In this document: in pieces, positions 9,739-18,613 of the stretch | Position numbering within the stretch: position 1 is the stretch's first letter | Layout of the letters: each line of letters begins with the position of its first letter | Origin: an uncultured Bacteroidales bacterium | Lineage (GTDB): Bacteria; Bacteroidota; Bacteroidia; Bacteroidales; Muribaculaceae | Assembly: GCA_902793405.1 (NCBI GenBank) | Contig: CADBDH010000014.1 | Location: 1 to 61,088 of the forward strand | Length of the DNA stretch: 61,088 nucleotides | Direction: 5' to 3' | Notes under the pieces: generated by a model | Told to the model about the DNA's origin: nothing | Databases searched by the model: none | Seen by the model: the letters and a program-made list of their open reading frames with translations, nothing else | Translations under genes and position numbers: made by a program

Positions 9739-12594
9739 TTATCTGTTCCACGTGAATGCGATGTGGCCACCTTGATACAATTGTCCATCTTGATTAAGAA
9801 TGAAATACACATCATAGGTGTTGCCGTCACGGGTGACGTAGCAATAGCTCGGATAGGTCGCACTGAGGTAATAGCCTCGATATCCCCAGTAGTCAAGATC
9901 CCACAGACCCTCGACAGGTGTAATCGTGCCGTCGGCATTCAGCGTAAACGTCCAGTCGGCCGTGCTTGGATTAGATATTATCCCCTGATACACCGCATAC
10001 AAGGGTGAAACGATGCGGTAGGTGTTCGAGCCTTTATTCTTCTTGACGGGAACGTTTTGGGCAGAATAGGGTTCAGGGTCATTCCAAGTGTAATCCACGA
10101 AGGTGCACGTTCCTGCCGATACCCACTCACCTTCAGTAAAGTTGAGTGTGACCGTGGTCGAGGTGATTTGCCCACCCAAACCCGGATTGGCGGTAGCCAC
10201 ATCGGCGTCTGACAGGTTCACAGTGCAGGTATAAGTATTACCCACTTGCATTTGGTCGAATATCACATGGGTTGTAGCAGTGCTTTGCCCTGCCTCAAAG
10301 AGGACATCCGAATTCTCGAGGGCCACATTGCCCTGAGCGTCACCGATCGATAGAGTAGCCCTGTAGGAATGGGAAGTCACCGCACGCTTCAACGTGATGG
10401 GCACAGAGTAGGAGGTGCCGGATATTTCACTATCCGAAACGCTCATCTCCTGGGATGCTGTCTGGAATGAAATGTTCTGCCCATCGGGGTTGATATTCTC
10501 ACAAACGACCGTTACGTTGGTAGACGTTATTCGACCAGGAGCCGTGCCGTTTGAGATATCAGCTGGTGAGAGTGTCAATGTTCCAGTATAAGTATGACCC
10601 AGTTCCATTCCCGATACCGTGACCTGAGCCGTTGCTGTGCTGTAGCCATTAATGAAGGTGACAAGCCCTGTACCTATATCCATGTTTTCACCGTTCAATA
10701 TCACTAAGGCCGAATAAGTGCCCTGGGTGCTTGAACGTTTTAATGTAATGTCCAACCGGGTACTGCTCGAGGCCGTTTCTAGATAATATTCAGCGTTCTC
10801 GAATGACACATTCTGCGGGCCCTCGGCCACAAAGATTGCATCAACGTAATCGCTCAAGGGGTTCTGGTCATAATTGATATTCATATTGGCATTGCCCTTG
10901 AACTCAGTCAATGGTATTGTCAACACCCATGGGTAACTCTCGGGGTCTTCCAACGAACGGCTGCCGAGGAGCAGCTGACTGGGCCAACCATCTTCGGATT
11001 TGCGTTCAAAGCCTTGACGCAGACGGCGGATGGTGTAGATGCGGCCATCCTCGCCCCACAGTTCGATGCGGCGCTGCAACAGGATTTCCTCCAGCAATGA
11101 GCCAGTTTCAACAGTGGTCAAAGTGCCCAAATCGTTACCGGTCTTTGTGCAGGAATAACCCGGAACACGCTTCGCCATCAGGTTGGTGAGGTATTGGCGT
11201 GCCACGGAGGTCTGTCCCTGACGGCAAGCAGCCTCGGCTGCCGTGAGATACATCTCCTCGACGCGCATGTAGATGTAATCGCCACCCCACTCGGTGCCTT
11301 CAATGATGTCAAATTTGTTCTGGACCATCGCGTCGCTGGCACCGTTGCCGGTGGTGTTTTCTTTCCACCATGCACGGCGAGTGTCATTATCAGCAACCTT
11401 GGCATACAACCATTTGGTAATCTGCTTGGGTGCTGTTGCTCCATAGGTTTTATCAGTGCTCATGTGGGCAAACAACGAGGCCCAATTGCGTAATTGATCG
11501 GCAGGGATATCGGCACCCCACATGACATTGCCGGCATAGGCATCGTTCATGCCGATGAAATCGGACACATTCATAATGTCCTTTCCGCTGGCGGCAATAG
11601 CGGCAACAGCCGAGTTATAGGCCTTGGCCCAGTCCTCCTCGACAAGAGCGATGCGGGCACGCAAGCCTAAGGCTACGGCATAGCCGATGTGGTCGGGCAC
11701 CATCTGAACAGTACCGTTCAACAATGTGACGGCTTGGTTGATATCGGCATCAATCTGGGCATAGACCTCCGACACCTTAGAACGCGGCGCTCCTGTTGAG
11801 CCGTTAAAGAGGAGGCCAGTAAACAAGGGCACGCAAGCGTCGCTCTCATGGCCCTTGTAGGTGCGGGCGAATGACTGTGCAAGCATGAAGTAGCTGTAGG
11901 CTCGGATGGCATAGGCCTGGCCCTTGATATAATTCTGCTCACTGGTTGGGCCGGTCATCGATTGGGCCGCCTCCAGGATGTAGTTGGCATTGGCAATCCA
12001 GGTGTAATAGGCATTCCACAAGTCAGTACTGCGCCAAAGCGTGGAATTATAACGCTGCTTCACATTATAAGCGGCATCAAACCAAAACCATCCACTGCCC
12101 ATGCTACCAATGATCATGTCGTCGCCCATAAGCTCGGCCATCAGATTGAAGGCGCAGATGCCGAAGGACTGGTGCCAATTACCTGTTGTCGTCCATCCCT
12201 CGGTGCGCATCGACTGATAAATCTCATTGAGGTCATAGAGCCCTTTTCCGTAGGTATAGCCATTCGTACCCTTCAGCAGCATGTCTATCATTTCGGTCAC
12301 GTCACTGATGTTGACCGAGCCATCCAAGTTTACATCGGCATTGGATGAATAGGAGGTTGAACCGTTCAGCAGCATGTCAATCATGACGGTCACGTCGCTG
12401 ATGTTGACCAAACCGTCGATATTCACATCACCGGAGCGGGTTGCCATGGGCACACGTGCTGCCATGAGTTTGGCAGGCACTTCATTTTCCCCACATATCG
12501 CCTCGTGCGTAAAACTTTGAGCACAAACGCTTGCTCCGAGGCACAACAAGGCAACCGATAACAAATGACGAAGGAAGTTTGAACGTTTTTTCAT
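9739..12594 (-). CDS. Dockerin-SusD fusion protein 2
   Basis: A 951-residue paralogue of the preceding gene with the same order of parts: signal peptide (1-25, cleavage likely after ASVCA), dockerin-like pair at 55-108 (GDVNIDGLVNISDVTVMID and ADVNLDGSVNISDVTEMID), SusD body (about 115-590), beta-sandwich repeats, and a C-terminal module ending GGHIAFTWNR. Cys24 follows SV, which is a poor lipobox, so signal peptidase I is more likely. The longer reading from 12624 adds ten residues before MKKRSNFL, which looks like the true start. No SusC-like gene is adjacent. Glycan binding is inferred from the SusD fold only. Confidence 0.85.
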   Translation of the reverse strand: MKKRSNFLRHLLSVALLCLGASVCAQSFTHEAICGENEVPAKLMAARVPMATRSGDVNIDGLVNISDVTVMIDMLLNGSTSYSSNADVNLDGSVNISDVTEMIDMLLKGTNGYTYGKGLYDLNEIYQSMRTEGWTTTGNWHQSFGICAFNLMAELMGDDMIIGSMGSGWFWFDAAYNVKQRYNSTLWRSTDLWNAYYTWIANANYILEAAQSMTGPTSEQNYIKGQAYAIRAYSYFMLAQSFARTYKGHESDACVPLFTGLLFNGSTGAPRSKVSEVYAQIDADINQAVTLLNGTVQMVPDHIGYAVALGLRARIALVEEDWAKAYNSAVAAIAASGKDIMNVSDFIGMNDAYAGNVMWGADIPADQLRNWASLFAHMSTDKTYGATAPKQITKWLYAKVADNDTRRAWWKENTTGNGASDAMVQNKFDIIEGTEWGGDYIYMRVEEMYLTAAEAACRQGQTSVARQYLTNLMAKRVPGYSCTKTGNDLGTLTTVETGSLLEEILLQRRIELWGEDGRIYTIRRLRQGFERKSEDGWPSQLLLGSRSLEDPESYPWVLTIPLTEFKGNANMNINYDQNPLSDYVDAIFVAEGPQNVSFENAEYYLETASSSTRLDITLKRSSTQGTYSALVILNGENMDIGTGLVTFINGYSTATAQVTVSGMELGHTYTGTLTLSPADISNGTAPGRITSTNVTVVCENINPDGQNISFQTASQEMSVSDSEISGTSYSVPITLKRAVTSHSYRATLSIGDAQGNVALENSDVLFEAGQSTATTHVIFDQMQVGNTYTCTVNLSDADVATANPGLGGQITSTTVTLNFTEGEWVSAGTCTFVDYTWNDPEPYSAQNVPVKKNKGSNTYRIVSPLYAVYQGIISNPSTADWTFTLNADGTITPVEGLWDLDYWGYRGYYLSATYPSYCYVTRDGNTYDVYFILNQDGQLYQGGHIAFTWNR

Positions 12595-12729
12595 ATCGCT
12601 TAGGTGTGCCAGTGCAGTCCTCAATGGCCGTTAATCATTAAACTCCTGAAGCGGGAACTGTATTGCCCATCCTGCCGGATGCAGGTTGTACAGACAATAC
12701 GCTCAGGCAATAGTGACTTTTAGATATGG

Positions 12730-12760
12730 CAAAGATAATAATGATTTGGGGCAATACCAA
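12730..12760 (-). promoter_or_regulatory. Promoter of dockerin-SusD gene 2
   Basis: Minus-strand TATCTTTG (12730-12737) and TTG (12758-12760), 20 bases apart. The leader of about 130 bases to the start at 12594 is longer than for the paralogue and could hold regulatory structure; I saw no recognisable riboswitch. Confidence 0.6.
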
Positions 12761-12793
12761 GTTTTACCGCCATTTTGTGCCGTGACAAAAAAT

Positions 12794-12824
12794 GTGGCTC
12801 AGGAACTTAGTCTTCCTGAGCCAC
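12794..12824 (-). terminator. glgB terminator
   Basis: A 12-bp perfect stem (12794-12805 with 12813-12824) with a 7-base loop, followed on the minus strand by a T-rich run. It begins 8 bases past the glgB stop. This is a classic intrinsic terminator. Confidence 0.8.
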
Positions 12825-12831
12825 CGTAAAT

Positions 12832-14901
12832 TCATTTCTTTTTGGCCGATTGAGTTTTCTTCTTGGCGGGAGCTTTGCGCTTGGGTGCCTTGAGTCGCAG
12901 CACCTGGGCACTGCGGGCCGGCAAGTAGAGCTTGAGCCATCCCAGGTGGGCATCGGCATACAGGCCGTCGTACTCGGTCAGGTGGTTCACCTTGCTGTCG
13001 ATGTTGCCATAGCCGCCATAGCGGGGATCGTCGCTGTCAAACACGCCCTGATACTCGCCCTCGGGGGCCAGCATGGGATAATCGACATGAGACTGGGTGG
13101 GACTGAAGTTGAACACAAACACGAGGTCGCCGCGCATATAGGCGAGTACCTGGTCATCGTCCTTGTCCCACAGCTTGCGCACGGGCAGCTGTTGGAACTT
13201 CTTAACACCGCCAATGAGGTGAATCATGTCTTTGTCCCAGTTGTTGAGGAACTGGTACTTCAAGTCCTCACGGTCGACCAGATCCCACTGGCGACGGGCA
13301 TACTTGTAGCTCCAGCCATTGCCCTCGCGCGGGAAATCGATCCACTCGGGATGACCCCACTCGTTGCCCATGAAGTTGAGATAGGCGCCGTTGATGAGCG
13401 AGGCGGTAACGAGGCGAATCATCTTGTGCAACGCCATGCCGCGGTCCACAGTGCCGTCGTGGTCGCCCGTCATCATGTGCCAGTACATCTCCTTGTCGAT
13501 GAGGCGGAAGATGATGGTCTTGTCGCCCACGAGTGCCTGGTCGTGGCTCTCGGCATAGGAAACGGTCTTTTCGTCGGCGCGGCGGTTGGTCAGTTCCCAG
13601 AAAATTGAAGTGGGCTTCCAGTCCTCGTCCTTGCGCTCCTTGATGGTCTTGATCCAGTAGTCGGGGATGCCCATCGCCATGCGGTAGTCAAAACCGATGC
13701 CGCCGTCCTTAAACGTGCGGGCCAAGCCAGGCATACCGCTCATCTCCTCGGCAATGGTGATGGCATGCGGGTTGATGGTGTGGATCAGCACGTTGGCCAG
13801 CGTGAGATAGGTGATGGCGTTGGTGTCCTCGCCGCCATTGTAGTAGTCGTCATAACTGCCGAAGGCCTGTCCCAGACCGTGGCTGTAGTAGAGCATCGAG
13901 GTCACGCCATCGAAACGGAATCCGTCAAACTTGTATTCCTGCAACCAGAACTTGCAGTTGGAGAGCAGGAAGTTGAGCACGGCGTTTTTGCCGTAGTCAA
14001 AGCACAACGAGTCCCATGCGGGATGCTCGCGCTTGTCGTCGCCATAGAAGTAGAGGTCACCCGTACCGTCGAAGCAGCCCAAGCCCTCGACCTCGTTCTT
14101 CACTGCATGGGAGTGGACGATGTCCATGATGACGGCCACACCGGCGGCATGGGCGTCATCGATGAGGTGTTTCAACTCCTCGGGCGTACCGAATCGTGAC
14201 GAGGCGGCATAGAAACTCGACACATGGTAGCCGAACGAGCCGTAGTAGGGATGCTCTTGAATGGCCATGATCTGGATGGCATTGTAGCCGTCGGCGACGA
14301 TGCGAGGCAGGACGTTTACGCGGAATTCCTCGTAGGTACCCACGCCCTCGCGGTTCTGGGCCATACCGATATGGCATTCATAGATGAGCAGCGGTTCGGT
14401 ATTGGGCACGAAGTCCTTGACCTGGAACTCGTAGAGCTGCTCGGGAGCCCACACCTGGGCCGAGAAGATATAGGTCTTCTCGTCCTGCACCACACGCGTG
14501 GCATAGGCCGGGATGCGTTCGCCTTCCCCACCCTGCCAGTGGACACGCAACTTGTACAGGTCGCCATGACGCATGGCGCGCGCGGGCAACACGATTTCCC
14601 AATTACCGTCCTCGAGGCGTTTCAACTTGTAGGGAGCACACTCGCGCCAGTCGTTGAACTGCCCGATAAGGTAAATCTCGGTCGCATTGGGCGCCCACTC
14701 GCGGAACACCCACTTGCCGTCACCCGTGCGGTGCAGGCCATAGTAGTTATAGGCATTGGCAAACTCGACAAGGTTCCCCGTGCCACCCGTGAGCTCGGCT
14801 ATCTTGTTCACGGCATCCTGATGACGCCCGTTGATGGCATCGCTGTAAGGCTCCAGCCACGGGTCATCGTTGATAATCGCAAGATTCTTTTTCTTCCTCA
14901 T
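12832..14901 (-). CDS. glgB: 1,4-alpha-glucan branching enzyme
   Basis: A 689-residue GH13 branching enzyme. It transfers alpha-1,4 glucan segments to alpha-1,6 positions in glycogen. An N-terminal CBM48-like region (WVFREWAPNATEIYLIGQFNDW) precedes the TIM barrel. The catalytic motifs are DGFRFDGVTSM (nucleophile Asp near 325), ITIAEEMSG (acid Glu near 384) and YAESHDQALVGD (near 451). The sequence style is that of the eukaryote-like branching enzymes common in Bacteroidetes. The last 18 or so residues are a Lys/Ala/Pro tail (KAPAKKKTQSAKKK), unusual for the family. It is divergent from the zinc peptidase gene and has its own terminator. Glycogen storage in the cytoplasm is the expected role. 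Confidence 0.93.
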   Translation of the reverse strand: MRKKKNLAIINDDPWLEPYSDAINGRHQDAVNKIAELTGGTGNLVEFANAYNYYGLHRTGDGKWVFREWAPNATEIYLIGQFNDWRECAPYKLKRLEDGNWEIVLPARAMRHGDLYKLRVHWQGGEGERIPAYATRVVQDEKTYIFSAQVWAPEQLYEFQVKDFVPNTEPLLIYECHIGMAQNREGVGTYEEFRVNVLPRIVADGYNAIQIMAIQEHPYYGSFGYHVSSFYAASSRFGTPEELKHLIDDAHAAGVAVIMDIVHSHAVKNEVEGLGCFDGTGDLYFYGDDKREHPAWDSLCFDYGKNAVLNFLLSNCKFWLQEYKFDGFRFDGVTSMLYYSHGLGQAFGSYDDYYNGGEDTNAITYLTLANVLIHTINPHAITIAEEMSGMPGLARTFKDGGIGFDYRMAMGIPDYWIKTIKERKDEDWKPTSIFWELTNRRADEKTVSYAESHDQALVGDKTIIFRLIDKEMYWHMMTGDHDGTVDRGMALHKMIRLVTASLINGAYLNFMGNEWGHPEWIDFPREGNGWSYKYARRQWDLVDREDLKYQFLNNWDKDMIHLIGGVKKFQQLPVRKLWDKDDDQVLAYMRGDLVFVFNFSPTQSHVDYPMLAPEGEYQGVFDSDDPRYGGYGNIDSKVNHLTEYDGLYADAHLGWLKLYLPARSAQVLRLKAPKRKAPAKKKTQSAKKK

Positions 14902-14931
14902 AATCGGTCTGTTCTAATTAAGTGATGAGCA

Positions 14932-14939
14932 CAAAGGTA
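14932..14939 (-). promoter_or_regulatory. glgB -7 box
   Basis: Minus-strand TACCTTTG, 30 bases before the glgB ATG. No -33 TTG is seen at the usual spacing. The rest of the 217-base divergent gap is AT-rich, and I found no clear promoter for the plus-strand gene. Confidence 0.45.
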
Positions 14940-15118
14940 CAAATTAAACACTAATATCACTGCCTCTCTTCTATGCTTTTTGCAATTCATCACCGAAATC
15001 GATTGCAATTCATCGATAAAAAATGAAGAAAAAGTGCGAGAATTTGATGCATTATTAAAAAAAACATTAAATTTGCACTTTTAGTGGAAAATATTAACAA
15101 CTTAAAAATAGCATTATC

Positions 15119-15994
15119 ATGAGACTAGAAGGAAGACGCGAAAGCGAAAATGTTGAAGATCGCCGTCGGATGGGCACCGGTACCAAGATTGGACTGGGCG
15201 GCATCGGCGGACTGATTATTGCCGGATTGATTACCCTGCTGATGGGTGGCAACATCGGTGACGTGTTACAAAATGCCGGTAGCATCGGGCTCCAGAACGA
15301 GACCGTCGAGCAAGGCGAGTTCAGTGAGGAGGAACAGGAACTGGCCACATTCTCCAAGCAGGTCATTGCCAGCACCGAGGATGTCTGGTCACAGATTTTC
15401 AAGGAGTATGGCATTGGCGAATACCCCGCTCCCACGCTGGTACTGTACACCGGTACTACCCAAACCGCTTGCGGACAGGGCAACGCTGCTGTAGGACCGT
15501 TCTACTGCTCGGGCGACCAGAAAGTTTATCTCGACCTTTCTTTCTTCCAGACGATGGACCGTCAATTGGGTGTGAAGGGTGACAACTCCAGCCTTGCTAA
15601 GGCCTATGTCATCGCCCACGAGGTGGGTCACCACATCGAGTACCTGATGGGTACCCTGGACAAAGCCCACCAGCGCATGCAGGCTACCAACCAGACCAAT
15701 GCCAACAAGTACAGTGTACGCCTTGAGCTGATGGCCGACTTCTATGCCGGCGTATGGGCCCACTACGAGAGCAGAATGTTCGGCTCAATCTCCGACAGGG
15801 ACCTGCAGGAGGCTATCGACTGCGCTCAGAAGATTGGTGACGACTACCTGCAGAAGCGTTCACAGGGCTATGCACAGCCCGAGAGCTTCACCCACGGCAC
15901 CAGCGCCCAGCGCATGAAGTGGTTCAAGAAGGGTTACCAAACCGGCGACGTACGCCAAGCCACCACCTTCCAGGAAAGCGACGCCACCCTGTAA
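15119..15994 (+). CDS. Neutral zinc metallopeptidase (YpfJ family)
   Basis: A 291-residue protein of the putative neutral zinc metallopeptidase family. One membrane helix (about residues 22-41, glycine-rich) anchors it, with the catalytic part outside the cytoplasm. The zinc motif HEVGHHIEYL (HExxH, first His about 167) is followed by a probable third ligand in RLELMADFYAG. The conserved QTACGQGNAAVGPFYC segment and the early LEGRRESENVEDRR segment are both family hallmarks. The substrate is unknown in the family. A hairpin follows the stop at 16016. Confidence 0.9.
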   Translation: MRLEGRRESENVEDRRRMGTGTKIGLGGIGGLIIAGLITLLMGGNIGDVLQNAGSIGLQNETVEQGEFSEEEQELATFSKQVIASTEDVWSQIFKEYGIGEYPAPTLVLYTGTTQTACGQGNAAVGPFYCSGDQKVYLDLSFFQTMDRQLGVKGDNSSLAKAYVIAHEVGHHIEYLMGTLDKAHQRMQATNQTNANKYSVRLELMADFYAGVWAHYESRMFGSISDRDLQEAIDCAQKIGDDYLQKRSQGYAQPESFTHGTSAQRMKWFKKGYQTGDVRQATTFQESDATL

Positions 15995-16015
15995 ACCCAT
16001 TGACAAAAAAGAATC

Positions 16016-16062
16016 AAACAGATTGTGCGCCTGCAACGATACGTTAGGTGCACAATCTGTTT
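16016..16062 (+). terminator. Hairpin after the zinc peptidase gene
   Basis: A 17-bp stem with one G-T pair (16016-16032 with 16046-16062) and a 13-base loop, 22 bases after the stop. The trailing T-run is short. Confidence 0.6.
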
Positions 16063-16132
16063 CACAAGAGGTCCATTATTAAAACCATTATATATCTATC
16101 TCGACAGAGCTCTCACTCATCGTTAATCATTC

Positions 16133-17764
16133 ATGTCAAAAAACGTTCTTCATAAACTTGGAGAAATATTGCTAAAGCCTTTCAGGGAACATTTTCTCTT
16201 CCTGATTGCTTTCTTTTTTCTAGCCACTAGCCCCTACTTCTTTTGGCATCCCATGTATGTCCAGGGGTTCAATATCTATATCTTATATCTAGCCATTCAT
16301 TGCTTTGTACTCTCCTATCTGGTGACCTTATTGGTCAGCCTTATCAAACCCGATATCGCGCGCAAAATAGTGCAAGGTGTATTGATAGCATTGGCAGCAA
16401 TACTCTTTGCAGTAAACTTTTACTGCAATTTCGTGCTGGATTTCTTGTTTGATGCCGATATTGCTATGCTAATCTTGGGTACTGATGTCCATGAAACTAA
16501 AGAGTTTGCATCAGCTCTGCTTCCAACATGGATCATACTGGCAGTGCTTGGCATTTATCTTTTCTTCATCATATTGTGGTGGATATCTAAGCGCCATCGG
16601 CTCAATCTTGGAAAGAAAAGTTCATGGATAGCTTTGGGGGTACTGCTCGTCTGTGTTGTTCTCAGCATCCGCAATTGGAGAGCATGGGAAGACGGACCGC
16701 TCAAACTTTTCGAGGAGTTGAGCAATATTGAGAGTTCTGATGATTTGCAATCCCATTACACTCATCCCTCTATCACTATAGTTGACGAAGCCCAAAAACC
16801 TGCCAATGTCGTGCTTATCATCGGTGAATCTTTCGCTAGAGTCCATAGCTCGCTATACGGCTACAATAAGCCCACCAATCCCAATCTGGGCGCCTACCGT
16901 GACAGTTCGTTGCTGTTCACATTTGACAAAATTGATGCTCCAGCTCCCACAACAGCCCAATCATTGAGGTTCATGCTCAGCGCTTATGACCAAGGGGATG
17001 ACACTTCGTCCAATGAAAAGAAATGGTTTGAATACACCACTCTTATTGAGTTGATGCAGGATTGTGGATTTGACTGCTATTGGTTCAGCAACCAGGCACG
17101 CGGCAACAAACACAATAGTACGGCACGCGCTTTTGCCGAGGCATGCAACAAGTATTGGTTCTTACAACAAGAGGGAAGTGACCGGTACAATGTGACTCCT
17201 GACAAGGTGCTGGTCGATTCCTCTTATCAGTTCGTCAACCAACTGAATTCCCAAGGGAATCATTTCATTATCTACCACATGATGGGTTCCCACTATGATT
17301 TCAGCATGCGATACCCCGAGGAGTTTGCCAAGTTTACCGAAGGTGACTACCTTACAGAGCCTCAAAGCCATAGAACAATATTGGCATCCTACGACAATAG
17401 CATCCTATATAACGATTACATCGTGGGTCAGATTATCAATCTGTATAAGGATAAAGAGGCCATTGTCATTTATATTCCCGACCACGGACAAGTAATGTAC
17501 CGCGATCCCAAGGATCCCGACTACTATGCCCATGGTAAGATGAACGACAAGGTACGTTACGCGCTGGGTGTAGAGATTCCGTTCATGATTTATGCGTCGC
17601 CGTTGTACCAGGAAAAGCATCATGAGGTGATGCAGCGCATCAAGTACCGGCAAGAACATCCTAAGGCATGGAACAGCGATGACCTGCCCTACCTGATCAT
17701 GGATTTGATCGGGGTCAAAGACATCAACGGTGAAGCGGTTAAGCCGAAATCAGTGCTTGACTAA
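16133..17764 (+). CDS. Phosphoethanolamine transferase (EptA/sulfatase family)
   Basis: A 543-residue inner-membrane protein with about five N-terminal helices (residues 15-190) and a periplasmic alkaline-phosphatase-like domain. The nucleophile motif is GES with Ser233 (LIIGESFARVHSSLYGY), where well-studied EptA proteins have Thr. Metal-binding signatures include HMMGSHYDF and YIPDHGQVM. These enzymes move phosphoethanolamine from phosphatidylethanolamine to lipid A or other surface glycans, lowering negative charge. The gene is visibly more AT-rich in codon use than its neighbours. Its last 15 bases overlap the 3' end of pgeF on the other strand. The acceptor is not known. Confidence 0.85.
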   Translation: MSKNVLHKLGEILLKPFREHFLFLIAFFFLATSPYFFWHPMYVQGFNIYILYLAIHCFVLSYLVTLLVSLIKPDIARKIVQGVLIALAAILFAVNFYCNFVLDFLFDADIAMLILGTDVHETKEFASALLPTWIILAVLGIYLFFIILWWISKRHRLNLGKKSSWIALGVLLVCVVLSIRNWRAWEDGPLKLFEELSNIESSDDLQSHYTHPSITIVDEAQKPANVVLIIGESFARVHSSLYGYNKPTNPNLGAYRDSSLLFTFDKIDAPAPTTAQSLRFMLSAYDQGDDTSSNEKKWFEYTTLIELMQDCGFDCYWFSNQARGNKHNSTARAFAEACNKYWFLQQEGSDRYNVTPDKVLVDSSYQFVNQLNSQGNHFIIYHMMGSHYDFSMRYPEEFAKFTEGDYLTEPQSHRTILASYDNSILYNDYIVGQIINLYKDKEAIVIYIPDHGQVMYRDPKDPDYYAHGKMNDKVRYALGVEIPFMIYASPLYQEKHHEVMQRIKYRQEHPKAWNSDDLPYLIMDLIGVKDINGEAVKPKSVLD

Positions 17765-18544
17765 ATATATTCCGGTGAAGGTGCGGCCGCTGTTGATGCC
17801 TAGGCGGCGGGCCGAGAAGAAACGGGTGTGCTCGCAGCGGGAGCAATGCTGCGACTCGATGATGTTGGCCATGGGCACGCCGGCTGCGGCCAGGACAGCA
17901 CGGTTGGCGGCACGCAGGTCGATGTGGGCTTTGCCTGTTGAGGCGTTGCGCACTACGATGTCATTGAGGTTGAAACGGGCTTCCCTGAAGGCGTCAACCA
18001 CTTCGTCACCCACCTCGAAACACTCCTGGCAGATGCTGGGGCCCATCGTGGCCTGAATGCGGTCGGCACTTGCACCTTGACGGCACATTTCCTCGACCAC
18101 AGCCTTGGCGATGCGTCCCACCGTTCCGCGCCAACCGGCATGGGCGACGGCGATGACACCCGCTTGCCCGTCCATCAGGACGATGGGCACACAATCGGCG
18201 GTATTCACGCCGATGACAACGCCTTGCAGTTTGGTCACCAATGCGTCAACCCCCTCGAGGGCGGCTTCCTGCTTGTCGATGTCCATCGCTCGGAAGCGCT
18301 CGTCGATGACGGCCACACGGCACGAATGCGTCTGCCGGGGCATGACCAGGTCATCCAGGTCCACACCCAGTTGCATCGCCAGCGTGAGCCGCGCATCCAG
18401 CACACGCAAAGCATCGTCACCCACATAGTCGCACAGGTTCACGCCAGAGTAGGCGTTGCGGCCATCCACCTGGCCACGCGTCGTCGAGAAGGCTTCAACG
18501 CCCCCGACGAAATCCACAAAATCCAGTTTTACCAGTTCCATCAT
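17750..18544 (-). CDS. pgeF: Peptidoglycan editing factor PgeF (YfiH family)
   Basis: A 264-residue protein of the YfiH/laccase-domain family. Signatures are NTADCVPIVLMD, VAHAGWRGTVGRIA and the C-terminal ESQHCSRCEHTRFFSARR, which supply the Cys and His residues at the active site. PgeF hydrolyses misincorporated residues in UDP-MurNAc precursors, keeping peptidoglycan composition correct. A GTG at 18550 adds two residues, but it overlaps the -7 box at 18550-18557. Transcription from that box would begin at about the ATG at 18544, so I use that. It is divergent from recF and its tail overlaps the previous gene. Confidence 0.9.
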   Translation of the reverse strand: MMELVKLDFVDFVGGVEAFSTTRGQVDGRNAYSGVNLCDYVGDDALRVLDARLTLAMQLGVDLDDLVMPRQTHSCRVAVIDERFRAMDIDKQEAALEGVDALVTKLQGVVIGVNTADCVPIVLMDGQAGVIAVAHAGWRGTVGRIAKAVVEEMCRQGASADRIQATMGPSICQECFEVGDEVVDAFREARFNLNDIVVRNASTGKAHIDLRAANRAVLAAAGVPMANIIESQHCSRCEHTRFFSARRLGINSGRTFTGIYLVKH

Positions 18545-18549
18545 GCTCA

Positions 18550-18557
18550 CAAAGGTA
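18550..18557 (-). promoter_or_regulatory. pgeF -7 box, implying a leaderless mRNA
   Basis: Minus-strand TACCTTTG ends 5 bases before the ATG at 18544. If it is the functional -7 element, transcription begins at or next to the start codon. Confidence 0.45.
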
Positions 18558-18601
18558 ATATTTTATTGATTTTGTATCGATAAAAATCGGAGAAAACTCA
18601 G

Positions 18602-18609
18602 TACCTTTG
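18602..18609 (+). promoter_or_regulatory. recF -7 box, implying a leaderless mRNA
   Basis: TACCTTTG ends 4 bases before the recF ATG at 18614, a start supported by alignment to the RecF N terminus. A TTTG at 18571 is 27 bases away, too far for the consensus, so only the -7 box is supported. Confidence 0.45.
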
Positions 18610-18613
18610 CACT

